Below are positions 21,957 to 30,662 of a stretch of 64,000 nt of DNA, piece by piece. Made by a program: the position numbers and the translations under genes. The DNA comes from an uncultured Collinsella sp. (GTDB lineage Bacteria > Actinomycetota > Coriobacteriia > Coriobacteriales > Coriobacteriaceae): NCBI GenBank assembly GCA_937989875.1, contig CALKBO010000028.1, positions 1 to 64,000 on the forward strand, written 5' to 3'. The stretch's first letter is position 1. Each line of letters opens with the position of its first letter. The notes under the pieces are model-generated. The model had not been told where the DNA came from. It saw only the letters and a list, made by a program, of their open reading frames with translations, and did no database searches.

Positions 21957-24680
21957 ATGGCAGCAACGGATATCGAGCGCGGACTCTCGACCGCCGAGGT
22001 CGAGGAGCGCATCGCCGCCGGTAAGATCAACCGCAACATGGAGCTCAAGACCAAGTCGGTCAAAGAGCTCATCATCGAGAACCTCTGCACGCTGTTCAAT
22101 TTGATCAACGTGATCTTGGCGTTCCTGGTTATTTTGACCGGTTCGTTTAAGAATCTGACGTTCCTGTTCGTGGTGTTCCTCAATACCGCCATTGGCGTCA
22201 TTCAGTCCATGCGTTCCAAGAAGATGGTCGATAAGCTCACGCTGCTGACCTCCAAGAAGGCCATCGCGGTGCGCGACGGCGTCGAGGTGGAGCTCGACCT
22301 GGACCAGATCGTGCTCGACGACATCATTCGCCTGGGGCGCGGCGACCAGATTCTCGCTGACGCCGTGGTGGTTTCGGGCGAGGCGCTCGTGAACGAGAGC
22401 TTGCTGACGGGCGAGAGCGACCTTATCAAGAAACAGCCTGGTTCCGAGCTCATGAGCGGCAGCTTTATCGACTCGGGCCTGCTGCGCGCCCGCGTGATTC
22501 ATGTCGGCGCCGACAACTACGTGGCCAAAATTAATAACGAGGCCAAGTACGTCAAAAAGGTCAATTCCGAGATCATGAACGCGTTTAACGCCATCGTGCG
22601 CTTTACGAGCATCATCATGATCCCGCTCGGTTTGGCGTTGTTTGCCTCAAGTGTGAGCGAGCTGTGGGATGCCGCGGGAACCCCGGGCGATAGCGCGCTT
22701 TCGTGGTGCTTCTCCGAGCTGTTGGCTGGTCATGTGCCTTCGTCGGCGCTGCTGTCCACGGTGGGCGCCCTGCTGGGCATGATCCCGCAAGGCCTGGTGC
22801 TGCTGACCTCGTCGGTGCTCGCCATCGCCACGGTGCGCCTGGCTCGCCGCAAGGTGCTGGCACAGCAGCTCTACTGCATCGAGACGCTCGCTCGCGTCGA
22901 CGTGCTGTGCCTGGACAAGACGGGCACCATCACGTCGGGCCGCATGGAGGTCGAGGGCACGTATCCGCTGCCGGTTGAGGGCGTGAGCCTAGGCGCCGGC
23001 TCGGACGAGGCGGCCGTTCCCGTCGATACCACGGTACTCGATTTTGCGCTGGCTAACGTGGCACGTGCGACCTCGGCCGATGCCAACGAGACATGCCAGG
23101 CGCTGCTCAACTATTACGCCGATCGCCCGGTCGAGGTGTCCGAGCCGCTGTCGGTCATTCCATTCTCGTCGTCTAAAAAATGGAGCGGCGCTTCGTTTGC
23201 GCAGGGCTCCTATGTGATGGGCGCCGCGCAGTTTGTGCTTTCGGAGCGTGTGTTTTCGCAGGTCGAGAACCGTGTCGCCGAGCTTGCCGATACCTGCCGC
23301 GTGCTCGTGGTGGCGCGCGTGGACGGCTTTACGCCCGATGGGGATATGGTGGGCGAGGCCGAGCCCGTGGGATTTGTGACCATCCGCGACGAGATTCGTA
23401 CCTCGGCGGCCGAGACCATCGGCTACTTTAACGAGCAGGGCGTGACCCTCAACGTGATCAGCGGCGACGACCCACGTACGGTGTCGTCGATCGCGCGCGT
23501 GGTGGGCGTGCCGGGGGCGGACGCTTATGTGGACGCCACGACGCTCGATACGCCGGCCAAGCTCGATGCCGCAGTGGACCGCTACCATGTCTTTGGTCGT
23601 GTGACCCCGCAGCAGAAGCGCGAGCTCGTGCAGGCGCTCAAGCGCCGCGAGCACACCGTGGCCATGACGGGCGACGGCGTCAACGACGTGCTGGCGCTCA
23701 AGGAGGCCGACTGCTCCGTCGCCATGGCGGCTGGCTCCGATGCCGCGCGCAACGTGGCCGAGATCGTACTCGTCGACAACGATTTTGCCTCGATGCCCGC
23801 CGTGGTGGCCGAGGGCCGTCGCTCCATCAACAACCTGCAGCGTTCGGCCTCACTGTTCCTGACCAAGACGCTGTTCTCGATGGGCCTGGCGGCGCTGTGT
23901 ATCGCGCTGCCGCCGTACCCCTTCGAGCCCATCCAGATGACGCTCATTAACTTCTTCTGCATCGGCGCGCCGGGCTTTGTGTTGGGCCTGGAGCCCAACA
24001 ATGCTCGTGTGAAGGGTGCGTTTTTGAGCAACGTACTCAAGCGTGCACTGCCGGCGTCGATTGCGGTCATTTTGGCTGCGGCGCTCGATATCTTTGTGGC
24101 GCGCGTGTTTGGCTTTAGCCAGCTCACGCTGTCTACGATGTGCCTGCTTACGTCGTGCGCGGCGAGCGTCAGCCTAATCTGGCGCATCTCGCAGCCTCTC
24201 ACGCCCTTACGTGTGGTGCTCTTTGTGTTTGTAGTCGCCGGCATCCTGGTGGGCGTTATCGGATTCCCGGAGCTGCTGTCTATTGCCAACCTGTCGATGG
24301 GCCAGATGGTTATCTTGGCTGTTATCGTGGTCTTTACCTGCTCGGTGTTCTTTAAGCTCGCCACGATGATGGATTCGCTCAAGCCGCGTCGTCGTCATGC
24401 CGCAACTGGTTTTGGCCGTGGTGTGCGCGTCCACCTGGGTCGCGGTGGCGGCAAGGTGAGCTCGACGGGTTCGACGGCCGAGCGTTTTGCCAAGCGCGTC
24501 GCCGCCGACATGGCGCAGCGCCGCGAAGATCGCACCGCTCGCGAGGCCGAGGCCCGCGCACTCGAGGGCGTGGCCCAGGTCCAGCCCAAGAAAAAGAAGA
24601 GTGCCGGAGCCAAGCGCTCTCGCGTGACCAAGTCCGCCCAAGGCATCAAGGTCTCGATGCCAAGCAAAAAGAAGAAGTAG
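21957..24680 (+). CDS. P-type cation-transporting ATPase (CtpE-like)
   Basis: A 907-residue membrane pump. It has an N-terminal actuator region with LLTGESDLIKKQPGSEL, a membrane-helix motif MIPQGLVLLTSSVLA in place of the usual PEGL, the phosphorylation site VLCLDKTGTITSG, and the hinge motif VAMTGDGVNDVLALKEADC. IPQGLVLLTS resembles MVPEGLVLLTS of mycobacterial CtpE, a calcium-linked pump, so calcium transport is a guess. The C-terminal 80 residues form a very basic cytoplasmic tail ending in a run of lysines. ATG 21957 is used; GTG 21942 and ATG 21945 are in-frame alternatives, and no start has a strong ribosome site. Confidence 0.85.
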   Translation: MAATDIERGLSTAEVEERIAAGKINRNMELKTKSVKELIIENLCTLFNLINVILAFLVILTGSFKNLTFLFVVFLNTAIGVIQSMRSKKMVDKLTLLTSKKAIAVRDGVEVELDLDQIVLDDIIRLGRGDQILADAVVVSGEALVNESLLTGESDLIKKQPGSELMSGSFIDSGLLRARVIHVGADNYVAKINNEAKYVKKVNSEIMNAFNAIVRFTSIIMIPLGLALFASSVSELWDAAGTPGDSALSWCFSELLAGHVPSSALLSTVGALLGMIPQGLVLLTSSVLAIATVRLARRKVLAQQLYCIETLARVDVLCLDKTGTITSGRMEVEGTYPLPVEGVSLGAGSDEAAVPVDTTVLDFALANVARATSADANETCQALLNYYADRPVEVSEPLSVIPFSSSKKWSGASFAQGSYVMGAAQFVLSERVFSQVENRVAELADTCRVLVVARVDGFTPDGDMVGEAEPVGFVTIRDEIRTSAAETIGYFNEQGVTLNVISGDDPRTVSSIARVVGVPGADAYVDATTLDTPAKLDAAVDRYHVFGRVTPQQKRELVQALKRREHTVAMTGDGVNDVLALKEADCSVAMAAGSDAARNVAEIVLVDNDFASMPAVVAEGRRSINNLQRSASLFLTKTLFSMGLAALCIALPPYPFEPIQMTLINFFCIGAPGFVLGLEPNNARVKGAFLSNVLKRALPASIAVILAAALDIFVARVFGFSQLTLSTMCLLTSCAASVSLIWRISQPLTPLRVVLFVFVVAGILVGVIGFPELLSIANLSMGQMVILAVIVVFTCSVFFKLATMMDSLKPRRRHAATGFGRGVRVHLGRGGGKVSSTGSTAERFAKRVAADMAQRREDRTAREAEARALEGVAQVQPKKKKSAGAKRSRVTKSAQGIKVSMPSKKKK

Positions 24681-24783
24681 CTACGCGCCCTGGCGATGTT
24701 GAATTGGTGCCTTGTTCCTGTGGGGCCGTGGCGATGTTATGCTCTAACCTCGATTGTTTGAATTGCTTCGAAAAGAGGATGCC

Positions 24784-25926
24784 GTGATCTGCCCGCATTG
24801 CCTTAAGACTATCGAGGACGGCGCCTCGTTCTGCCCCTACTGCAACGCCTATGTGGGTCCGGGCGATGGCCCCGAGCACACCGAGTTCGTGTTCTGTGAG
24901 GGCTGCGGTGCCCGTCTTTCTCCGCATGATCGTACGTGCCCCAAATGCGGACGCCCCGCTCCGGGTATCCTCTCCGAGGACGCGGCCGCATCCGACCTGG
25001 CAGCGGGCCGCACGGCGGGCTTTCCGCGCCTAACGCAAGAGCAGATCGATACCGAGGTGCCGCATGCGCCTGCCTCGGCTGCCGCGGTTCTTTCGGACGC
25101 CGCCGATCCTAACGAGACCTGCGTGCTGCCGGCTTTCGATAAGGATTTCGGTATTCCCAAGGTCGATATTCCCACGCCCGTTTCCCTGCATGACGATGCT
25201 CAAAAACCCAAGCGCAAAGTGCATCCCGACGAGGACGCCTATCACAAGCACAAGCGTCATATCCCCAAGCCGCTCATCGTCATCGCGGTCCTTGCTGTCG
25301 TTTGTGGCGGTGCCTATTGGTTCGTGACGACCGATCCCATGGGTGTTATGCCCGGCTTCTATGACCAGTTTGGCCAGGCCGCGCAGACGACCTTCCCTAC
25401 GCGCCAAAAGGGTGAGGCGACTGAGGACGATACCAAGCAGGACGATTCTGCCGAGGTGGTCCAGGAAGAAACCGTGCTCACCGATGATCAGCTCTATACC
25501 AGGCTCGACGGTCTGTATCAGACCATCGTGTCCTACGGTGACGAGGACCAGATCGGCGAGGTCATCGATTCTTTTAACAACGGCTATCTTCGAACGCCGC
25601 TGTCCACCCGTCAGGAGCTGTCGCAGAGTGCCTACGCCCTGCGCGACCAGATCAAAAAGACGCAAGATGAGCTCAACAACCTTAAGTATCAGGACGATAC
25701 GGTCTATGCGGACGACATCGCCCACTTAAAGCAGCTTGCCGAGTGGATGTATGAGCGCGTCGACGTGATTTGCCAGAGCTGGGACATCTCGCTGGCCATT
25801 CCCGATGGCGAGTCGATGAGTTCCCACCAAAGCGAGATCCTGGCGCCCATCGCGCAGAGTGGCAACAGCGCGCTGAACCAGTACGACGCCAATGTGGGTT
25901 CCTGGAAGCCGCAGCAGCGTTCCTAA
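24784..25926 (+). CDS. Double zinc-ribbon, single-pass membrane protein
   Basis: A 380-residue protein whose N-terminus has two zinc-ribbon knuckle pairs, CPHC...CPYC and CEGC...CPKC (residues 3 to about 60). A low-complexity linker rich in Ala, Asp and Pro follows, then a Lys/His-rich stretch before one membrane helix at about 160-182 (PLIVIAVLAVVCGGAYWFV). The C-terminal part, probably outside the cell, is helical and acidic. GTG 24784 is chosen because AAGAGGA precedes it and the first ribbon starts at once. The ribbons suggest a protein-interaction or metal-sensing role. No specific function can be assigned. Confidence 0.75.
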   Translation: MICPHCLKTIEDGASFCPYCNAYVGPGDGPEHTEFVFCEGCGARLSPHDRTCPKCGRPAPGILSEDAAASDLAAGRTAGFPRLTQEQIDTEVPHAPASAAAVLSDAADPNETCVLPAFDKDFGIPKVDIPTPVSLHDDAQKPKRKVHPDEDAYHKHKRHIPKPLIVIAVLAVVCGGAYWFVTTDPMGVMPGFYDQFGQAAQTTFPTRQKGEATEDDTKQDDSAEVVQEETVLTDDQLYTRLDGLYQTIVSYGDEDQIGEVIDSFNNGYLRTPLSTRQELSQSAYALRDQIKKTQDELNNLKYQDDTVYADDIAHLKQLAEWMYERVDVICQSWDISLAIPDGESMSSHQSEILAPIAQSGNSALNQYDANVGSWKPQQRS

Positions 25927-25964
25927 AATTAGTTCGCCATAGTCGGCATAACCTACGTGCGCAA

Positions 25965-25994
25965 TTGATGTAAGCGCATGCTTATTGCTACAAT
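25965..25994 (+). promoter_or_regulatory. Promoter of the cyclophilin gene
   Basis: TTGATG (25965-25970) and TACAAT (25989-25994) are 18 bases apart, 39 bases before the gene start. Confidence 0.65.
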
Positions 25995-26033
25995 TCGTAC
26001 AAATATGCTTTAAACGCACGAGGAAGGAACCAC

Positions 26034-26576
26034 ATGTTTGGTTTTAAGAAAGAGCTCTACACGCCCGAGTATCAGCTTGCCGGCGACGAGTGCGCCGTTA
26101 TCGAGACGTCGAAGGGTACCATCAAGGTCAAGTTTGACGGCGAGGGCGCTCCCATTCATGTCGCGAACTTCTGCGAGCTTTCTACGATGGGCTTCTATGA
26201 TGGCCTTAAGTTCCATCGCTATGTGCCCGGCTTTGTCATTCAGGGCGGCGACCCCAATACCCGCGATATGTCCGGCGCCGACGTCGCTGCCGGTCTTGAG
26301 GGCCCCGACGGCATGCCCGGTACCGGTGGTCCCGGCTACTGCATCAAGGGCGAGTTTGCCACCAATCCGCGCAACAGCCATGTCGATGGTGCCCTTGCCA
26401 TGGCACGCTCCATGGACCCCGATTCCGCGGGTTCGCAGTTCTACTTCTGCCTGGGTGCCCAGCATAACCTCGATTCCGGTTACACCGTCTTTGGTACCAC
26501 GGTCGAGGGTCTCGATGTGATTTCGCAGCTGCGTGCCGGCGACGAGATCGTCCATGTCGAGATCGTTCACGAGTAA
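26034..26576 (+). CDS. Cyclophilin-type peptidyl-prolyl cis-trans isomerase
   Basis: A 180-residue cyclophilin that catalyses proline isomerisation in protein folding. It has FHRYVPGFVIQGGDPNTRDM with the catalytic Arg, and GSQFYFCLGAQHNLDSGYTV. There is no signal peptide or lipobox, so it acts in the cytoplasm. GAGGAAGGAACC precedes ATG 26034. The TPR protein gene begins 11 bases after its stop, so they are probably co-transcribed. Confidence 0.93.
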   Translation: MFGFKKELYTPEYQLAGDECAVIETSKGTIKVKFDGEGAPIHVANFCELSTMGFYDGLKFHRYVPGFVIQGGDPNTRDMSGADVAAGLEGPDGMPGTGGPGYCIKGEFATNPRNSHVDGALAMARSMDPDSAGSQFYFCLGAQHNLDSGYTVFGTTVEGLDVISQLRAGDEIVHVEIVHE

Positions 26577-26587
26577 AGGGGACTTCC

Positions 26588-27892
26588 TTGAATAGCCAGC
26601 TGATCCAACAGGGCCGCGCCGCTTACCGCGCGGGTGATTTTTCCGCTGCAGCCCAGATGCTTGGGGCGGCAAAGACTCCCGATGAGATTATGGGCGAGGC
26701 CGATCACCTCCGTGGCAACGCCTTGATGCACCTGGGCATGTATGCCGAGGCCGCCGAGGCCTATGCCGCCGCCCTCAACGACGGTACCTACGGCAAGCGC
26801 GGCGCGCTGCTCACCAACCGCGGCAAGGCGCTCGCCGCCGTGGGCGACTACACGACGGCCGCTCAGGCGTTCTCTGCCGCTACGCAGGATGCTTCCTATG
26901 CCACGCCGTTCAAGGCCTATCTGGGCCTGGGTAACGCGCTGTTCCAGTCAGGCGACTATGCCAACGCGGGTACTGCCTTCCGTCAGGCTGCCATCGACGG
27001 CGCCAATCCGGCTCCTGCCGCCGCACTTGGCGAGCTCGGTCGTTGCTTCATTAAGCTTGGCCGTCCGGCGGATGCCGTGGAGACCTACCGCACGGCTATC
27101 GACTTTGCCGGCCCCCGCGACGACACGCGTGCGCTCAACGCCGGCATGGGTCAGGCACTTTCTGCCGCCGGCCGCCCCTCCGACGCACTCGACGCCTTTA
27201 ACGCCGCTACTGCCGATGGCATCTACCAGCTCACCTCCGAGCAGGCCGATGAGCTTGCCCGCGTGCATGATTCGCTTGCCGCACTGTCTGCCCAGACGGC
27301 TATGGCCACGGCTCCGGCGCCCGCGATGGACGCTCCTGCCGTCGATCCGCTCGATCCTACGGGCGCGACCGGTCAGTTTATGCCCGATCCCTCGGACACC
27401 GGCTTCTTTACGCTGTCCGAGTCCGAGATGGTCCAGCAGGACCGTCAGGATCGTAAGCAGGCCAAGGTCCGTCGTCGCCATCGCCACACGGGTCTCAAGG
27501 TCTTCATCGTGCTGCTTCTGCTCATTTTGATTGCTGCGGGCGGTCTGGGCTTTGCCTACACGCGCGGCTTTGGCTTCCCCTCGCAGGAGTCGGTTATCAC
27601 CGATCTGTTCCAGGCTGCCGGCGACGGTGACACCGCAAAGGCCGAGTCTTGCCTGGCCTCGAGCCTGTCCGAGGACGCCAAGTCGATGATCATCTCCTCG
27701 ATTCCGCAGGGCGCCACCGTGTCCGTCGAGGGCATGGATCAGTCCATGACCGAGACGACCGCTAAGGTGAAGGCATCGCTGTCCAAGGGCGGCGAGCAGG
27801 AGCACACCGTCAAATTCGTGCGCTCCGACAACCATATCGGCTGGGCCGTTTCCTCGCTCGATATGGATTTCTCGGCTGCTGACAACCAGTAG
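26588..27892 (+). CDS. TPR-repeat protein with one membrane helix and a DUF4878-like C-terminal domain
   Basis: A 434-residue protein. Residues 1 to about 230 contain about six TPR-like helical pairs (for example AAYRAGDFSAAAQML and LGLGNALFQSGDYANAGTAF), usually a protein-binding scaffold. A disordered Ala/Pro/Asp linker and a basic patch (KVRRRHRHTG) lead to one membrane helix at about 302-325. The extracytoplasmic C-terminus (SVITDLFQAAGDGDTAKAES) looks like the small DUF4878/lumazine-binding-like fold seen in lipoproteins. The start is TTG 26588 behind AGGGGAC. Its architecture echoes the zinc-ribbon protein upstream: cytoplasmic binding module, basic patch, helix, outside domain. Confidence 0.75.
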   Translation: MNSQLIQQGRAAYRAGDFSAAAQMLGAAKTPDEIMGEADHLRGNALMHLGMYAEAAEAYAAALNDGTYGKRGALLTNRGKALAAVGDYTTAAQAFSAATQDASYATPFKAYLGLGNALFQSGDYANAGTAFRQAAIDGANPAPAAALGELGRCFIKLGRPADAVETYRTAIDFAGPRDDTRALNAGMGQALSAAGRPSDALDAFNAATADGIYQLTSEQADELARVHDSLAALSAQTAMATAPAPAMDAPAVDPLDPTGATGQFMPDPSDTGFFTLSESEMVQQDRQDRKQAKVRRRHRHTGLKVFIVLLLLILIAAGGLGFAYTRGFGFPSQESVITDLFQAAGDGDTAKAESCLASSLSEDAKSMIISSIPQGATVSVEGMDQSMTETTAKVKASLSKGGEQEHTVKFVRSDNHIGWAVSSLDMDFSAADNQ

Positions 27893-27914
27893 TGACCTTA
27901 TGGGATTTAGCTTT

Positions 27915-27947
27915 GCCCGGCGCTTCACCGCAAGTGAGGTGCCGGGC
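27915..27947 (+). terminator. Terminator-like hairpin before mreB
   Basis: GCCCGGC (27915-27921) and GCCGGGC (27941-27947) enclose an inner CTTCAC/GTGAGG stem. Only two Ts follow, so termination may be weak. Confidence 0.5.
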
Positions 27948-28007
27948 TTGCGCTAGTATCATGAGCTAGTAGTTTTCCAGCAATCATCCAACACATCAGG
28001 AGTTGCG

Positions 28008-29051
28008 TTGTTTTCTTTGATGGATATGTTCTTCGGTAGCTATGCGGGCGATCTTGCCATCGACCTCGGCACCGCAAATACGCTTGTCTCCGTGCGCGGC
28101 AAGGGCATCGTCATTCGCGAGCCTTCCGTCGTCGCCATCGACAAGAACGACGAGCGCATCCTGGCGGTCGGTATCGAGGCAAAGCGCATGCTTGGCCGTA
28201 CGCCCGGCAACATCGTGGCCGTTCGTCCCCTGAAGGACGGCGTCATCGCCGACTTCGATGTTACCGAGGCCATGCTTCGCTACTTTATCGACAAGGCGTC
28301 CGAGAAGCGCTATCCGTGGACCCCGCGTCCGCGCGTTGTCGTCTGCGTTCCCTCCGGCGTCACGTCGGTCGAGAAGCGTGCCGTATTTGAGGCCACGATC
28401 CAGGCTGGCGCTCGCCAGGCCTACCTGATCGAAGAGCCCATGGCTGCCGCTATCGGCGCCGATCTGCCCGTCGAGGAACCCACCGGCTCCATGGTCATCG
28501 ACATCGGCGGCGGTACCACCGAGGTTGCCGTTATTGCTATGGGCGGCATCGTCGTCTCGCAGTCCATCCGTATTGCCGGCGACGAGTTCGATCAGGCTAT
28601 CCTCACGCACGTTCGAGATGCCTACAACCTGGCCATCGGCGAGCGTACGGCAGAGGACATCAAGATCAAGGTCGGTTCCGCCGTGCCGCTCAAGGACGAG
28701 CTCGACGTCGAGGTCAACGGCCGCGACGTGATCACCGGTCTGCCCAAGACCGTACGCATCGAGAGCGAGGAGATTCGTCGCGCGCTCAACAAGCCGCTCG
28801 ACGAGATGGCCAAGGCCGTCAAGGACGCACTCGACGCTACGCCTCCCGATCTTGCCTCGGACCTTATGTACTACGGCATTTTGCTGACTGGTGGCGGCGC
28901 GCTGCTGCGCGGTCTCGACGTGCGCCTGCGCGATGAGACCGGCGTTTCGGTCAACGTCAGCCCCACGGCGCTCGATAATGTCGTTAACGGCTGTGCCCGC
29001 GTGCTCGAGGCCAATGCGTTTGATGGCGGCTTCGTCCAGACCAATGCTTAA
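28008..29051 (+). CDS. mreB: Rod-shape-determining actin homologue MreB
   Basis: Forms membrane-attached filaments that position the lateral-wall synthesis machinery. The 347-residue length is normal. AGDLAIDLGTANTLV is the phosphate-1 nucleotide motif; EEPMAAAIGADLPVEEPTGS, VIDIGGGTTEVAVI (phosphate 2) and LLTGGGALLRGLD (adenosine motif) follow. The start is TTG 28008 with AGGAG at 27998-28002; ATG 28020 is an in-frame alternative that would remove the first four residues. It heads the mreB-mreC-mreD-mrdA-rodA operon. Presence of MreB in an actinobacterium fits the Coriobacteriia, which unlike many relatives elongate with the Rod system. Confidence 0.97.
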   Translation: MFSLMDMFFGSYAGDLAIDLGTANTLVSVRGKGIVIREPSVVAIDKNDERILAVGIEAKRMLGRTPGNIVAVRPLKDGVIADFDVTEAMLRYFIDKASEKRYPWTPRPRVVVCVPSGVTSVEKRAVFEATIQAGARQAYLIEEPMAAAIGADLPVEEPTGSMVIDIGGGTTEVAVIAMGGIVVSQSIRIAGDEFDQAILTHVRDAYNLAIGERTAEDIKIKVGSAVPLKDELDVEVNGRDVITGLPKTVRIESEEIRRALNKPLDEMAKAVKDALDATPPDLASDLMYYGILLTGGGALLRGLDVRLRDETGVSVNVSPTALDNVVNGCARVLEANAFDGGFVQTNA

Positions 29052-29072
29052 TTTCCAAAAGGTGGATTCCAT

Positions 29073-30071
29073 TTGGTACGATCTTCGGGTTTCTCCACAA
29101 ATCTGAATACCAAGCGACAATCAACGGGTATGCGCCCGTTGATTGTTTTCAGCCTGATTTCGGTGTTGCTGCTCACGTTTTACATCCGCGAGGGCGAGGC
29201 AGGACCGATTCATGCCGTGCGTTCGGGCGTAACGACGATTACCTCGCCGGTGCGCTTTGTGGGCTCGGCTGTGGCGGCTCCCTTCAATGCGATCGGCAAC
29301 GTGTTCTCTAACCTTACGGCGTCGCAGGACACGCTTGACGAGCTTAAGAAGCAAAACGAGGAACTGACCTCTAAGGTCGCCGAGCTTTCTGAGGCTCAAA
29401 AGACTGCCGAGCGCCTGGAGGGCCTGGTCGGGCTGCAATCGACCTACAACCTCAAATCGACTGCAGCTCGTATCGTTGGTGCCTCCGGCGATGCCTGGAC
29501 CTCGACCGTTGCCATCGACAAGGGCTCTGCCGACGGCCTTACCATCAACATGCCCGTGACGAGTTCTGCCGGTGTTATCGGCCAGATTATCGAGGTATCG
29601 GCCAAGACCTCTACCGTGCGCCTGATTGGCGACGAGAACTCGGGCGTGTCCGCCATGGTGCAGGACACGCGCGCCCAGGGCATGCTGCAGGGTCAGGCTG
29701 ACGGCACGCTGCGTCTTGAGTACGTGAGCGTCGACTCCGATGTTAAGGTTGGCGACATCATCGTGACCTCGGGCATCGGTGGCGTGTTCCCCAAGGGTCT
29801 ACCGCTCGGCACCGTCTCGTCGGTTGAGAAATCGGCAAACGATGTGTACTACACCATTGTGGTGCGCGCCCAGACCACGGCCGAGAACAACGAGGAAGTG
29901 CTGGTCATTACCTCGCTGACCGACGAACAGTCGGCCTCGGATGAGGACGTGAGCACGGCCAACAGCACGCCGCAGGGAACGTCGCGCGATGCTGCGACCA
30001 AGATGAAGGACGAGAGCTCGGATGACAGTTCCGACACGTCCGAGACGACCGATTCCGGCTCGAACGAATAG
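29073..30071 (+). CDS. mreC: Rod-shape-determining protein MreC
   Basis: A 332-residue membrane-anchored scaffold of the elongasome. One N-terminal helix at about residues 20-38 (RPLIVFSLISVLLLTFYI) is followed by a coiled coil at about 85-120 (LDELKKQNEELTSKVAEL). The paired beta-barrel MreC domain comes next, with GLQSTYNLKSTAARIVG and VTSGIGGVFPKGLPLGTV. The last 45 residues are a low-complexity Ser/Asp/Thr tail on the outer side. The start is TTG 29073 behind AAAAGGTGG. Confidence 0.95.
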   Translation: MVRSSGFSTNLNTKRQSTGMRPLIVFSLISVLLLTFYIREGEAGPIHAVRSGVTTITSPVRFVGSAVAAPFNAIGNVFSNLTASQDTLDELKKQNEELTSKVAELSEAQKTAERLEGLVGLQSTYNLKSTAARIVGASGDAWTSTVAIDKGSADGLTINMPVTSSAGVIGQIIEVSAKTSTVRLIGDENSGVSAMVQDTRAQGMLQGQADGTLRLEYVSVDSDVKVGDIIVTSGIGGVFPKGLPLGTVSSVEKSANDVYYTIVVRAQTTAENNEEVLVITSLTDEQSASDEDVSTANSTPQGTSRDAATKMKDESSDDSSDTSETTDSGSNE

Positions 30072-30082
30072 GGGGCATGTCC

Positions 30083-30649
30083 ATGGATCTACACGAGCAG
30101 GGGATGAGCTCCCGCACGTTTGTGATCGCCGCCATCGTGTGCGTGCTGCTGCAGGCAGGCCTGGCACCGCAGATCTCCATTGCGGGCGGTCGCGTCAACT
30201 TCATGATTATCCTGGTGTGCCTAAGCGTGTTCTCGGGCGACCCGACCCGTGCCGTCGTGTGCGGTTTTTGCAGCGGCTTGTTTTATGACCTGTCCGCTGC
30301 CGTGCCGGTGGGCGTTATGTCGCTCCTGCTGACCGTGGGTTCTTTTGCCCTGGTGCACAGCGCCGTCGGTCAGACGGGCGGTACCCCGAGTGCGCGCGGC
30401 GTCACCGTGGGCGCCTTTGCGCTCGTCATTAATGTGATCTACAGCATCATCTTGCTGTTTATGGGTTTGGAGACGAGCTTTGTCGTGGCGATCTTCGGCC
30501 ATGCGCTGCCGTCCTCGATCCTGACGGGTCTGGTTGCCATTCCGTTTTTGATGTCCGGCGTCGTGCCGCAGTCCGGCTATGGATTCTCCGCACGTGGCGG
30601 ACGCCAGACGGGTATGCGCTTTAAGCCCAAGACCCGCAAGCTCAAATAG
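30083..30649 (+). CDS. mreD: Rod-shape-determining membrane protein MreD
   Basis: A 188-residue polytopic membrane protein with about five helices, in the standard position between mreC and the Rod transpeptidase gene. The pattern FMIILVCLSVFSGDPTRAVVCGF resembles MreD/ECF-S-like folds, which are poorly conserved in sequence. ATG 30083 is preferred because GGGGG at 30071-30075 has proper spacing; ATG 30077 is two codons upstream. Confidence 0.88.
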   Translation: MDLHEQGMSSRTFVIAAIVCVLLQAGLAPQISIAGGRVNFMIILVCLSVFSGDPTRAVVCGFCSGLFYDLSAAVPVGVMSLLLTVGSFALVHSAVGQTGGTPSARGVTVGAFALVINVIYSIILLFMGLETSFVVAIFGHALPSSILTGLVAIPFLMSGVVPQSGYGFSARGGRQTGMRFKPKTRKLK

Positions 30650-30662
30650 GGGAGGCCCGTAG

